A stretch of DNA of 64,000 nt from Onchidella celtica (lineage: Eukaryota > Mollusca > Gastropoda > Systellommatophora > Onchidiidae): contig OZ007569.1 of the NCBI GenBank assembly GCA_963931925.1, forward strand, positions 73,708,118-73,772,117, given 5' to 3'. Under the pieces are notes generated by a model. It was not told the origin of the DNA. It searched no databases and saw only the letters and a list, made by a program, of their open reading frames with translations. The position numbers were made by a program, and so were the translations under genes. The first letter of the stretch is position 1, and every line of letters starts with the position of its first letter. This document shows positions 1 to 10,992 of the stretch, in pieces.

Positions 1-29
1 AGATTTAGTTGAGGGCAGAGCTATTTTGT

Positions 30-330
30 TGTGGAAGGGTACTGTAGATTAGTTGGTGTAAGAGCAACATTAAGGGTAGTTGTGGAACAGTGCTGTAGAT
101 TAGTTGGAGGAGGGGCTACTGGAGTAGCACTTGTGGAGAAGTACTGTAGCTTAGTTGGAGGAAAAGCAACTGGAATACAAGCAGTTGTAGAACAGTATTG
201 CAGATCAGTTGGAGGAAGAGCCAGTGGAATACGGGGCACTTGTGAAGCAGAACATGTCTGTGGATTAGTTTGAAAAAAAAAGTTCCTGGAATATCCGCAG
301 TTGTGGAGCAGTGCTGTAGATTACGTGTAT
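30..330. repeat. decayed minisatellite, ~51-60 bp period
   Basis: Five to six diverged units, each holding GTAGATTAGTTGGAGGA followed by a variant of GTAGTTGTGGAACAGT. The first spacings are 51, 51, 54 and 60 bp, all multiples of three, so both strands stay open over about 70 codons (plus-strand units begin CRLVGG; the minus strand repeats PTNLQY.STT). The last unit is out of frame with the rest. It may be a fossil repeat-protein exon running off the left edge, but a simple minisatellite is more likely. Confidence 0.6.
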
Positions 331-632
331 GGCACTGGACGATGAGATCTCTCATTATCACAATGAGTTGGGTTTGGCATTGCATTTGGATTGACATACT
401 GTGAGACTCCATCATGGACGTCAATGCAGTTCTCACATACATGTACGAATAATGCCAATGATGTAAATTTGTAGTGTTGTGTAATACTAATAACCCCTAT
501 TCCGAAAAACAACAACAACAACAAAAAAAAATCCAAGGAAACAGCCAATCAAAGGAAAGTAAATTATGCTGGACATGTTATAAAACAGCATTAGCGCACT
601 CCACATTTTACCAAGTATAACATCATCAAACT

Positions 633-802
633 GGCTTTTCATGTATACGGAAACGGAAACGGCAAAAAATAATCAAACAGTAAAAAGAAAAATTGTTTCC
701 ATGTGTGCAGGAACGCACTTTACGTCTATTTATTTAGTAAGTATTTCACTACTTGAACGGTTTTTGACGTATGCGTTGCCGTTTCCGTACGTATGAAAAC
801 CC
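633..802. mobile_element. MITE-like element, family G (GGAAACG termini), copy 1
   Basis: Inverted termini. The left begins CTTTTCATGTATACGGAAAC and the right, reverse-complemented, begins GTTTTCATACGTACGGAAAC. Both continue into GGCAAAAA/GTCAAAAA. A second copy lies at 18,059-18,233. There is no coding capacity. A target duplication is not clear, so the superfamily is open. Confidence 0.6.
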
Positions 803-1084
803 ACCTTTAGCATTAGCTGTCAAGAAATATATACATTGTATGTATATATATTAGATCCTTAATCACAGCAAAAGAAAATAAAAGTATTTATTTGTATACA
901 AGAGTAATCCATCAGTGGAATCACATGAAATACTTGAAACATGATTGAAATGGAAAATTTTACATATTATCATAATGTAGGTACCGGTACATGACTTAAA
1001 ATTTAAGGAATACATGAAAAAGTTCAAACAAAAACACACAGAGAGAAGGAAGGGGGAAATGTGAGACAGGAAATTGATATTTCT

Positions 1085-1665
1085 CAAGTTAAAAACATTC
1101 AGATTGTCTGTCCAAAAACATTCAGATTGTCTGTCCAAAATATTCACATTGTCTATCCAAAAATATTCAGACTGTCTGTTCAAAAGATTCACACTGCCTG
1201 TCCCAAAACATTCACACTGTCTGTCCAAAACATTCATACTGTCTGCCCCAAAAACATTCACACTGTCTGTCCCAAAACATTCACACTGTCTGTCCCAAAA
1301 CATTCACACTGTCTGTCCAAAAACATTGACATTGTCTGTCCAAAAACATTCACAGTCTGTCCCAAAACATTCACACTGTCTGTCCAAAACATGCACACTG
1401 TTTGTCCCAAAACATGCACACTGTCTGTCCCAAAACATTCACACTGTCTGTCCAAAACATTCACACTGTCTGTCCCAAAACATTCACACTGTCTGTCCAA
1501 AAACATTCACATTGTCTGTCCAAAAACACTCAGATTGTCTGTCCAAAACATACAGAAACCGTCCATCCAAAACATACAAAAACTGTCTGTCCACAACATT
1601 CAGATTACCTGTCCAACCTGTCAAAACATTCATATTGTCTGTCCAAGATCGTATTCAACGACAAT
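1085..1665. repeat. 22/23-bp satellite-like tandem array
   Basis: About 25 head-to-tail copies of a unit like ATTCACACTGTCTGTCC(C)AAAAC, alternating between 22 and 23 bp through one extra C. The array centre (1,200-1,520) is most homogeneous and both edges are diverged, as expected for unequal exchange. The unit has no stop codon in several frames, which produces open frames of 100-200 codons on both strands. I do not regard these as genes. Confidence 0.9.
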
Positions 1666-1792
1666 AATTCCCCAGACAAAATGATAGAGCGTGAACGTCA
1701 CCAGAAAGAAAATAACATAATTAGTCTCTGATATGACTGACTCTCATTCCCTGCAACAGTTACTAATGTTCGCCTATTTCACCCAGTTAACC

Positions 1793-1983
1793 TATTGGCG
1801 GATCTTCATTTTTGGGACCCTAAAACTTGAATTATTCTGGGGGCCCCTTCACAACCAGCAACAATATAGGGCAACATCCAAAATTCACTCGTAAAAAAAA
1901 GTTTCTTCAGGGCCCCTCGGGGACTAGAGGCCCTGGGGCCCTGGAGCTTAAACTTCATTGGTTTCATAGTAGATCCAGCACTG
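1793..1983. mobile_element. hAT-type MITE, family C (GTGGCGGATC termini), copy 1
   Basis: Termini TTGGCGGATC and GATCCAGCACTG are degenerate forms of the CAGTGGCGGATC/GATCCGCCACTG ends seen in the copies at 18.6, 22.2 and 31.5 kb. The interior is shared with those copies (GGGGCCCCTTC, CAACCAGCAACAATA, TTTCTTCA-GGCCC). The flanks AGTTAACC (left) and AGTAAACC (right) match at 7 of 8 positions, the 8-bp target duplication expected of hAT elements. Non-coding. Confidence 0.75.
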
Positions 1984-2504
1984 AGTAAACCACAACGATG
2001 TTTCTTCATTCCTCTGCTTTCTCCCCACCAAAATGAAGAGTCCAAATTCAAAATGCATCAGGTACAAAGTTCATTCTTTTGAGAAAAGTGAAGTTTTGTT
2101 TTCACGGTGTTTACTTACAGTTTTTGCCTCAGCAATTTTTCAATACTTAACTCTTGGCCTACCAAGGAAACTCACCAGTCGCTATGTCAAAAGGGTCAGA
2201 ATGAGAAAGATTAAATTCATTTTTATGAAGAGGTTTCTCGGGCAGATGTATCAATAGCGTCGTAGAAACCAACATCATGTTTTGTGACTCAGTTCTTTCA
2301 AAGTCCCACTCCCAGTCATTATTTTCAAAAACTTGGGATAAAAAAATTACGTCTCGGTCTGCTACGGGTTAAGCGCCTTCGAATTCCAGCAGTTTGAAGT
2401 GGCAAGTGGTATTCAACACCTACATTCTGAACTGTCACACTACTTTGTACTTTCAGTGGTAGCCTGCGTAGTCTCGGTGCGTCTGTTTCTGGGAAACACA
2501 CAAT

Positions 2505-2603
2505 TAGCGCTGACGTCATTCCAGTGAGTCTGACGTCACCATTTTGGCCACTCCATTGGTCAGTCTGACGGGAACTTTGGCTGTGTCTGTGTAGGTCACG
2601 TGA
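2505..2603. promoter_or_regulatory. cluster of CRE, CCAAT, YY1-like and E-box motifs
   Basis: Two perfect CREB/ATF sites TGACGTCA (2,511-2,518 and 2,531-2,538), CCATTTTGG (2,539-2,547), CCATTGG (2,553-2,559, an inverted CCAAT box) and CACGTG (2,597-2,602) lie within 100 bp. This density resembles a TATA-less animal promoter. No transcript start or first exon can be shown. The same bases are also a candidate minus-strand exon, and the two readings compete. Confidence 0.2.
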
Positions 2604-2620
2604 ACATCCATGGCTTCCAC
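2516..2620 (-). CDS. candidate terminal exon, unknown protein
   Basis: On the minus strand a pyrimidine-rich stretch ends in TTACGTTCTCAG at 2,621, a reasonable 3' splice site. It is followed by 34 sense codons and a TGA stop at 2,518-2,516. The peptide begins VEAMDVHVTYTDTAKVPV and ends VTSDSLE. Its composition is protein-like, but I recognise no family and cannot place a partner exon. Open stretches of 35 codons are common by chance here, and the segment is also packed with promoter-type motifs. This is a weak candidate exon, not a gene call. Confidence 0.2.
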   Translation of the reverse strand: MEAMDVHVTYTDTAKVPVRLTNGVAKMVTSDSLE

Positions 2621-2927
2621 CTGAGAACGTAAGATGAGAAAAACAAAATGGTAACACTCACACATACAAATAATCAAATACTGGGATTTGATAAGAAGCG
2701 ATTGTTAACGAAGAATAAGAGTTAGGACGAAGAGATGGGCTTCAAGGTGGAGTGAGATAAGGGAAGAGCTGGTAGGTCAGCTGGCAAGGATTTGGGAGGA
2801 GGGGGGAGGTGGGTAGGCGAGATGAGGTGGAGGCAAGGGGTAGGCTTGGTTGGAATACAGCACGGGAAAAATAAGAGTCCAAAAAAAAAAACGCTGTTCA
2901 AAAAAACGCTGCTGGAATAATTTCAAA

Positions 2928-3326
2928 GGAAGTGTATGTCCGTACAACATGTTTACCAAAAAGTGCCACTGGTGAAAGTTTGCTGAAACAAAACTTGGTA
3001 TGGTGTTCACGAATTTAAAGTGACAACACATGGAATAGTCATATGGACCTGGGGGCGTGAGGGTCTAGTCAGTTTGTGTCAATAGACGGAAGTCAGATTG
3101 ACTAATCAGGCGAAAAGGGGTTGGGGTAGCCATTGGTGATCGGCGTACACTCAAGTATATTATTAGCGCAGATCACGCAATCTCCGAGCAGAAGTTGGGT
3201 TGTTTTGCTACTAAGCCGATTCGTATTTTTAAAAACTATGCAAATTAACAAGGTCAGTAATATAGTATTTCGGTGTGTGTTCTACGTCATCGAATTGTGT
3301 GGGTTGTACGGATATGCACTGTCCAT
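2928..3326 (-). mobile_element. MITE-like repeat, family E, copy 1 (minus orientation)
   Basis: About 400 bp here match 39,925-40,351 in the opposite orientation at high identity (for example GCGCAGATCACGCAATCTCC here, and its complement at 40.1 kb). Both copies end in inverted termini resembling ATGGACAGTGCATATCCGT(A/G)CAAC. The only open frames are short accidental ones. No target duplication found. Confidence 0.65.
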
Positions 3327-3661
3327 ATCGGTACAACATGTTGAACGGATATGCGCTTCCAATTTCAAATGCCCAAACTTTGTTTACTTCGTGATGCGAA
3401 AGAATTTGAAAGTAACTGATGTTCGCTGTGGTTCATCGCGACAAGGGATAATTCTGCCTAGGTGGCATTTCCCATATGTCACCGCAAACATAGCCTGCAA
3501 CGCTTGCTGCTCTGGGAAGCCACAGAAATAAATGGCACTTACTCGAGACTCCAAAACTGATACAGATGGGTGCCGTAAACTGGTGAATTAGAATTTATAA
3601 ATCAATGGGAATAGCGCAAAAAACCAAATTGAGCACAGTGATGGTTTGCCCAGCGTAATGC

Positions 3662-4014
3662 CGTCATAGTGCTAACCTTTTTGCCTAAGTCAGACTTAGG
3701 CCGAAAAAGAATGTACCTTTTACGTCATTGCCCTATCCATGGTGCATCTATTAATGTAAAAATCATTCAAAAGTGCCAAGCCATTATCCTGGAAATAAAA
3801 CTTTCTGTAATGGCCTCTCATTCATAGACGCAGACCATTTTGGTTCTGGGGTTGTTTCAGCCAACGAGGATGATGGCCACTTTTACCTAGAGTCATTCTG
3901 GCCTAAGTCTGACTGCATTGCAAAAGAATAAATACGTTGTTTTTTTTTGGGGGGGGGGGGGGGGTTCTCAGAAGTGCAAAAAATGACCTAGGCCAAAAGG
4001 TCAGCACCATGACG
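3662..4014. mobile_element. MITE-like element with CGTCATRGTGCTRACC termini
   Basis: Left end CGTCATAGTGCTAACCTTTT. Right end, reverse-complemented, CGTCATGGTGCTGACCTTTT. The match continues inward with GCCTAAGTCA/GCCTAGGTCA. The interior is non-coding and holds a T8-G16 homopolymer tract at 3,940-3,964. No second copy noticed in the window. Confidence 0.6.
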
Positions 4015-4197
4015 ATACCTTACTTGTAATCACCATTACGCTTAAATACATCTATATATCAGCAGCAGAGTCCCAAAGTTCTAGAACAAAAATACTTTAA
4101 TCTACTAAAACATCCCTGTGACATGTGATACTGGCACTGATAAAGTTCACGCCTGAGGATTACCGTGATCCAGGAAAGGGGAAAGAGAGGAAGAAGT

Positions 4198-4578
4198 TTA
4201 AGCCACAAGTGCAAATTCCTGAAAAACCAGTAATTTGTTTGTTTCTTTCTTCCCACTGACTGGTGTCGTCCCCAACTTGCGTCTGTGGCAGGAAAAAAAT
4301 GGGTTGTTAAATTTTGGAATACGAAAGGGTGAGAAAAGAAAGTGGCTCGGCGTGGCATGTATAGAAATGTCTATCTCTCTCCTGGTGTCATGATGACACC
4401 GTTCGTGTCGCGTCCAATCACTGTAGAGATTTGCTGGGCTAATTAGTGACTGGAGGCCGTCGGAGGCGGCAGCCGTGAGATCGGAGTTCGGGGTGGAGAA
4501 GTGGGGAGGTGATGCATCCATCTGGCCCAGTGGAGACGGAACAACCAGTGCTTGAGGACCCCGTCCCGGCAGGCCCAT
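4198..4578 (-). CDS. candidate exon or chance open frame, unknown protein
   Basis: A minus-strand frame runs from about 4,578 to a stop at 4,198. Its first ~70 residues (GLPGRGPQALVVPSPLGQMD, then SPPHFSTPNSDLTAAASDG) have GC-rich third positions and read like a disordered regulatory-protein segment. Beyond about 4,370 the composition turns random. A possible acceptor (GTCTTCTAG near 4,592) is followed by a stop in this frame, so the exon start is unresolved. No family recognised. Confidence 0.15.
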   Translation of the reverse strand: MGLPGRGPQALVVPSPLGQMDASPPHFSTPNSDLTAAASDGLQSLISPANLYSDWTRHERCHHDTRREIDISIHATPSHFLFSPFRIPKFNNPFFSCHRRKLGTTPVSGKKETNKLLVFQEFALVA

Positions 4579-6427
4579 GTCTCAAGCACACCTAGAAGAC
4601 GTACAACACTGGAACAGTAAATGCCCTGCTAATTATGGTTAAAGTCATTGTAAGCTAGACTACATCTCATAATCATATTGGAATACGATTAGAAGCATCC
4701 GGAATTCTTGCACAGGAACGCTTTGGAATGAGTCCGTAAAAGAATTCCAACTCGTGCCTGGGACCCCCTCACACGTCGACGACAGAAGGTTCGTGTCACG
4801 CTGAATATCATGAAGTCTCTCCTGTCACATCTTTGGCAAGATAGTCGGGCAGAAGCAAAAGCAGAGCTAGTCAGGTGTGGACAAATTCTACATAAAAACT
4901 AAACATTTCTGTGCAGAAAGGAATGAGCTCAAATATCAAATATTACTGCCTGTGCAAAGTGAGAACTGGGCTACCTAGTGGACACACAACACCATATTGA
5001 GTACTACCACAGTCTGTACGAAGAGTCCGTCTTGAGAAGTGGCGTGGGAACAAAGAAAAAGTGCGAGAAAATTTTAGATGAGAGAAGAGAATTTTTGTAC
5101 AGCAATTTGACAAAAACATAAACTAAGGACGACAAAATAAATACATGTAATGTCTTTAAAAACTATTGTAGTTTCAGTATGAATTACCTGGAAAGGATAA
5201 AATTCAAACTGCCTATAGCATGTGTTCTTCTCTAATCCTGAAAAAAAAAAATCAGTATTAAACACAACCAAAACACCAAGATATTTCTTTCTTTCCCAGC
5301 TATCTGATGTAAGCTTTACTCTACCAGAAGCGACGACTCCAGTTGATGGGAAATAGGAAATCTGAACAGCGTGTCAATAACAATTGTAACGTCTTCAAAT
5401 AATTCGCCACGGAATTCAAGAGCGTCTCCCTCGATGACAGATGAAGTGGGCAAATTCTAATATACACATTTCTACATGACACACAAAAGAAGGTGAATAG
5501 TGAGAGGTAAAGGGGAGGGAGAGGGGTATACTTCTGGCCCAGCACCAGCGTCAACTCGCAGTTTATGCTGCGCAAGTGCTCTGTTTTAAGCTCGCGGTCT
5601 CTACAGAGTGGCGCACTTTCAATCTGCTGTTTCTGTTCAGCCCCACCCTTTCCCCCACTTTCTCCCTATCACTGAAATGAGAGCAAAAATCTGTAATGGG
5701 GAAGATTGGTTCCATGCAGAAGTCGAATGCTTACACCGGTTGACGATATCGGAGGCAATTTGTGTAAACACCGGTCGGCGATCGCCAAAGAGTGTTTGGC
5801 AGGCGTGTTTAGAGTGGAAAGCTGGAAGAATGGGCCATCGCGTCGAGTGACGGATTCAAGGCGGATCCGCACAGTCGCCATTTTGGCGGAGTTTAGGAGC
5901 TGGCTGGAATATCCGACCAGTTTCAGGGGGCTGTAAATCCTAGCCGTGAGCAGGAAATGGGGTTAGGCCGGGCTCCGGCACGGGGGATAAATGTGAATGG
6001 TTGAAATTGGGAGGAGACGCCGGTGTCTGTTGGAGGTGATTACAACGGTTATCACCCTATACACAACCCAAGTTGATTATATCCCTTTCTTCACCACATT
6101 CGAAATGAAGACATTACACTCTATCTCCCCACCCCGTCCCTTCCCCATAGACAGCTCAACCATCAGGTACATTGTACTCGAATCACACATGATGAGGGCA
6201 TTTAGCCCCAATATTGTTTAATTGTATTTAAACCATAGATCTCTCGCCTCGCCATTTACAACCAAAGTAAACATCCGCTACAACTGTCGGTGCCTCAGGA
6301 CAACCAACTGAAAAGAAGTTTTTACTTCCCTTTATCTCAACCCTTTGTGCCCCCCCCCCCAATCCCACCCCCCTCGGAGCGCTTCACTTCCTCGGCACTC
6401 TCATTCCACATCACAATTTCTTTTTTC
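4579..6427. other. no gene or repeat recognised
   Basis: Mostly unique-looking sequence. I see no convincing exon, tRNA or transposon ends. The stretch around 5,580-5,960 is richer in CpG and contains the 13-bp palindrome CGCCATTTTGGCG (5,876-5,888), a double YY1-type word. This is suggestive of regulation but not evidence of it. Confidence 0.4.
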
Positions 6428-6876
6428 ATAACTAGATGAAGTTCCCGGCATTAACCGGCATAAACCTGTGAACTCCTCTCTCTCTCTCTTTTTTTGGTCT
6501 AGAAAGCTTCCCATATTCTACAGACTTACTACAGATTTCATGCGCACCAGAGCGCACTCATTTCCAGTAGGGAAATTGCCCCCACCGAACTGAACGCGTA
6601 TTAATACATCGTTACCGGTGCGGTGGGCTTCCTGCAGGGAGCCAAAACAAAGATCATTGTATTTTATATGTTTACAACTTTTTATTTAAAGTACCTGAAA
6701 CTTGAATCAACACAATCGGTCGTATCAAAGCGATTTGACTGGATTAGTTGACACTTTAGAAAATTAATTTTATAATTTTTGAAACTGCCATTTAGGCTGT
6801 AGCGTCGAGCAAAAAAAGGGCCAAAATTGCGCCACAATGAGTTACTCCCTCCACTATTTTTTTTAATAATAAGATG
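6428..6876 (-). mobile_element. interspersed repeat family R, copy 1 (minus)
   Basis: About 450 bp match 20,576-20,935, 41,336-41,800 and 43,855-44,322 in reverse orientation. Shared blocks include GGCGGGAGTAATTCAT, TTTTTGCTCGA, CAGTTTCAAAAATTATAAAA, TTTTAAATAAAAAGTTGTAA, AATGATCTTTGTTTTGGC and TGCATGAAATCTGTAGTAAG. One end carries a short CCGG-ATAATGCCGG hairpin-like word. No protein. Class unknown. Confidence 0.75.
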
Positions 6877-7305
6877 AGCTTCTAGTTCTAGCACAAATCA
6901 AATTACACAATGCAGATATGAGTACAGGGCTAATTCCCTTTGACCAAATTGATTCTTTCGCCGACAGAACAAAGCACAAAATCAACGAACGCTCCATACC
7001 GTCCACATTCATATCAATTAATTACGTGTATCTCGAATTTGTTGCGAACGCCAGATGTTTCAAACGGACCCCCTGGTTTTGCTTCGGCCGGACATGGGAA
7101 ATATTCAAGTACTTGGAAGATGAAGACTCCAAAGTTTGGATATTACGTTTCAGCTCAAAGGCATGTGACATTTGGACAGATAACGTGCTAGTTGAGTGGT
7201 TGTCACTGACATGGAACAATGTTCACACACCGAACGTCCACGCCAACAGTTTTGTCTCTATGCATGTAAAACCAATTATGGTCTATTTAAAACTACATTT
7301 TTCAG

Positions 7306-7497
7306 CTGCCGTCGCTGGATTTAGCTGCACTCACGAGAAATTTCTCGGAAAGGCGCAAGTTCTCGGGTAGTTTCAACCCCAGGGACTCCGTCTCCACCCA
7401 GGAGCCTTCAGTGTCAGCCGCCCCTCCTCGTCCCTTCGCTGGTAGCATGACAGACGAAGCAACAGAAGGACAGAAACTTTTCCACACCCACCCTTAA
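7306..7497 (+). CDS. candidate 3'-terminal exon, unknown protein
   Basis: A good acceptor (AAACTACATTTTTCAG, ending at 7,305) is followed by 63 open codons and a TAA at 7,495-7,497. The predicted tail starts LPSLDLAALTRNFSERRKFS and continues GSFNPRDSVSTQEPSVSAA. It is rich in Ser, Arg and Pro like a phosphorylatable C-terminus. No family recognised and no upstream exon located. The opposite strand is open too, so this could be chance. The next frame downstream (about 7,612-7,845, ending DSDTEHTPAPADDENVG) is similarly protein-like but unsupported. Confidence 0.2.
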   Translation: MPSLDLAALTRNFSERRKFSGSFNPRDSVSTQEPSVSAAPPRPFAGSMTDEATEGQKLFHTHP

Positions 7498-7845
7498 ATT
7501 TCTCTTTTGGACTTTCTAATAAGACAAGGCAGGTCTACGTTGAAAAGGAGTTCGAGAAATGCCAATTTCCTGTGCGGTAGACAGAAATGCAAACAGTGAG
7601 TAAGACAGGCAGTGAATGAGACAGGCGGGCAGACTCGGCACCTACCACAGAACGTCAAGGTGCCAGTCCGGGGCCCCAGCTCTCCACAGTCTGACATAGC
7701 GCCACAAACATGTCCTCGTGGCGGTACACAGACGGTCAACTTCACAGATGCAGCAGATCAACAGACAAGTCCCGCACAAAGGCCAGCCAGTGACAGTGAC
7801 ACAGAGCACACACCAGCGCCGGCAGACGATGAAAACGTTGGATGA

Positions 7846-10735
7846 GACAACACACTTGATACCAAACATACACAGCTTACACACTCTCTCCGTGGAGTCA
7901 CTTTGGTCTGTGTCTGATCAAAGAGATTCGTCAAGAGGCTTATTCGCATAAAAACGTTAGTGAGATGGATAAGTCAGCGACTAATTGGGCTCAGTTTATC
8001 CAACCATTAATGTGGGATTTAAACTCCGCAGGTTGAAGAGCCAGTTTCACCAAGTGCAGATGATTAGAAGAGAGTTACCTCCACTTGGCGCTTTGATTGT
8101 TCCCATCGAGCCAATCAACTGCAGGTCTGCTCACAGCACGGACGTCATGAAACGTTTGAGAGAATTTAAACGTTGTAATTCTGAGATGGATAGCTCAGCC
8201 TGTCAGCACCTCCAGTGATAAAAGGAAATGTATGAGGAATATTTCTCGCGCTGTAAACTTTCTCGACTATTTCCCGGCGGCTAATGAGCAATATGGCGAC
8301 CATACTGCCAGCGTCTCAGGCTGATAACTTCTGATGGTTTGCACGTAACATTTAAAACTCTTTCATAAAACCTGACAGGGCTAAACTCAAGACACCTGCC
8401 CACTGCAGCAGCGAAACTAAACGTTTTAGTTGTGGAGTTTAAAAGATAATTCCATCATTTAAATAATCGTATAAATTACCCATGCTGTTGTGAAAGAAAT
8501 GTTTGGTAATTAACATCATCTTGGCGAGGTGACCAAGTTCTGCCGCAAGATACCGGGGCACAAGTAGGGCAGTGAGCGCTAATGAAGCCAGAGGCAGCTG
8601 GACGTGTGAAATTGTGTTAGAAGGCAAGCACATCGATACGCTAAGGGTCATTTTGTACGAGGAATCAAGTAAGACGAGGGGCACATTTAACAGAATGATA
8701 GGACAGAAGAAGAGTCCACCAGAAGCACTCGCCGACTACCCATTGGTACAGTGAAAGTGAGCCAAATCAGGAATTGCTCTGTGTTGTTGTGGCTTTTGTG
8801 TTCTCCTTGTTATCTCCGAATACTTCCATGGCGTGGCTGTAGGATGTTGTGCAGCCAGAACTGGTGCTGACAGAAAAATGCTTGAGGCGACATGGAATAG
8901 CGGAGCCTGCAGTCTGAAGACACAGAGGATTTGTGAAGTTCTAAAGCGGTCCCTGATCTTCTAAAGAGTCAATTACCTTCTACAGGCCGGCAATGTTCTT
9001 TGTGAAAAGATTGTATAGATAATGATCAGGGGTTGCTATCGATCGGTTCTGTCATATTACCGAAAGATGGCCAATCTATAATCACTTTCTTTATCATCTG
9101 CGACTCTACACCACAGCGTCGTGACTGATCAGATAGACCATACATCATTCTGTCCAGGTCGCTTACGTGAAACTTTACGCTGCTACAGGACCTCCCTCAC
9201 CCTGCAGGAATGTTTTTGCTGCTCAAAACTGCCAATTAAAGATCATTTTGTGTTCGAGTTTGAGTTTGGATTTAATGACGCATTAGAGCGATAAAGGCCG
9301 CTAAGCGCTCTATGCGGTACTTGAGTATACTGTGATCGTCCGAGCTTGGTGGATGAAATAAAATAATTAGGTAAAATATACATCTAGCAGAGAATCATTG
9401 CAAGTCCTCAAGTGCAGACAAAAACTTGCATTTTTCTGCCTTCGAACAGACTTCAGATTATTTTGCTCTCATTCTCCGCCAAGGAGCCCGACGAACAAAC
9501 TCCTGTATAGTTTTTAATATTAATACCATTACAATGTGGTACCCACGGGCGGAAAGCTTTTCAGAACTGGGTCCAGTCAACAACCAGAAGCTCGGATATC
9601 TCATGATCAGAAAACAAATTAATTAAATTTATAATTCCTGTTTTAACAAACGCTCAGAAGTTTGTTATTTAATGTATAGCGCTAAACGAACTGTGATTTA
9701 AAAAAAAAACAAAAAATTTTCAGATCCATCAAACAAACCACGTTCAAGCACACGCGAGACCCCATTAATTCAGCACGAATACATTATTTCATCCTAATCT
9801 CATACTACCTGATGAAACGTCATCTAAACCAACGTAATTTCAAAGCACTCGAATTAAAAGAAGTTTTACCCAAACAGTTATTTGTTAATGAGCAGAAATT
9901 GCAGAGTTCTGTTTGGCCAATTCTCCCAGTGACAGGAGTGAATGACTCTTGATCAATTTGGTTTAATTACATTTCTTTCAAACAGCAGGGCTGGCTGGGT
10001 GAAGGCAAAAAGAGAGTGGGGGAAATGTTATAATTGCGGAAGGAATTGTATTTCGGAGAGGCGGGATAAGGCTCATTTGGTGCCAGAATTTACCTGTTGC
10101 ACTTCGCACCAGACCTGTGATTCTAATCTTTACTTAGGCACTTCAAGTGAAAGTTTAACTAGCGATGAAGTTCATCCTCTCGTACTATCCGTAAACTCTC
10201 CGGGTCTTTGTGACCCAGTGATGACGTCATGGCACGTGGACGCACCGCCATCCGTATGATTGATGCGCTTCTTACTGGGACCAGATAAATGATTCGATGA
10301 GTGGTCAGTGCCGGTCAGCGCTTTGAAGTCACCGCCCTTCTAAATGGGGCGTGGGTAATGGGTAACCGAATAACAGGGGGGTAGCAGGACAGCGTCTTAT
10401 AATCAAAGATGATAGCGGGGTGTGATGGATGGGGTAAGCCGGGTAGGAGATAGATACACTGAGACATCTCCCTCGTGAGATGGTGCAACCTGTGATGACA
10501 AGCAGGTACCACGTGCCTGGACACTATGAAGTAACCCAATCACGCACAATTCCAGTACACAGAGAACTCGCACGAGGACAGCGTGATTTATGATTTTTCT
10601 TTCCCCACTATAAGACGTTTATCTATAAACTAGCTGCGAGTGGTTTGTGGACGCTTCTGGAAGATCTCCGTTTGTCCTATCATTCTGTTATATATACTGT
10701 ACATTGTCTTCCTTCATCCAAGCACGGTATCGTGA
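7846..10735. other. no gene recognised; small repeat fragment near 9.23-9.31 kb
   Basis: Unique-looking DNA without convincing exons. A short piece at about 9,225-9,310 (GAGTTTGAGTTTGGATTTAA, then AGCGATAAAGGCCGC) matches the edge of repeat family F at 14.5 and 21.4 kb. Short open frames on both strands at 8.44-8.76 kb overlap each other and look accidental. Confidence 0.4.
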
Positions 10736-10992
10736 TCTTAGTTCCTGTTTGTACTACAGCGTATCTCCATTTTTCCGAAAAAAAAAACAACAACCGGAGA
10801 TCTTTTGGAATGTAGAAGAGGTATAACAAATGCACGCTTTGACGCTTGTTTAAAATGTGTTGTGGCACTTATCAAGCTGTTTCACAGTTCCGTTTATTCT
10901 TACCCCGTATCATAATAACTAAAGCCGCAAATATTGAACGTGGAATTTCTCAGTTGTGCCAAAAGTGGAGTTGGAACAAACATGAACTAAGG
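10736..10992. mobile_element. MITE-like repeat family Y, copy 1
   Basis: Inverted ends: left CTTAGTTCCTGTTTGT, right reverse-complemented CCTTAGTTCATGTTTGTTCC. The interior is shared with 17,136-17,388 and, inverted, 47,527-47,715 (for example AATGCACGCTTTGACGC, GGCACTTATCAAGCTGTTTC, AAAAGTGGAGTTGGAACAAA). Non-coding. Confidence 0.65.

Noticed and set aside
1061..1731. Open frames of 100-207 codons on both strands
   Set aside because: Produced by the 22/23-bp satellite; Ser/Cys/Pro repeats with no flanking coding sequence.
3133..3531. 132-codon plus-strand frame
   Set aside because: Lies largely in repeat family E, and the frame is not kept in the copy at 40 kb.
7612..7884. Open frames on both strands (acidic plus-strand tail; Cys-rich minus-strand frame)
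   Set aside because: The two strands are open together, no splice framing fits, and neither shows a family motif.
8439..8754. Hydrophobic minus-strand frame and overlapping plus-strand frame
   Set aside because: Mutually overlapping, no splice or start support, no recognisable domain.
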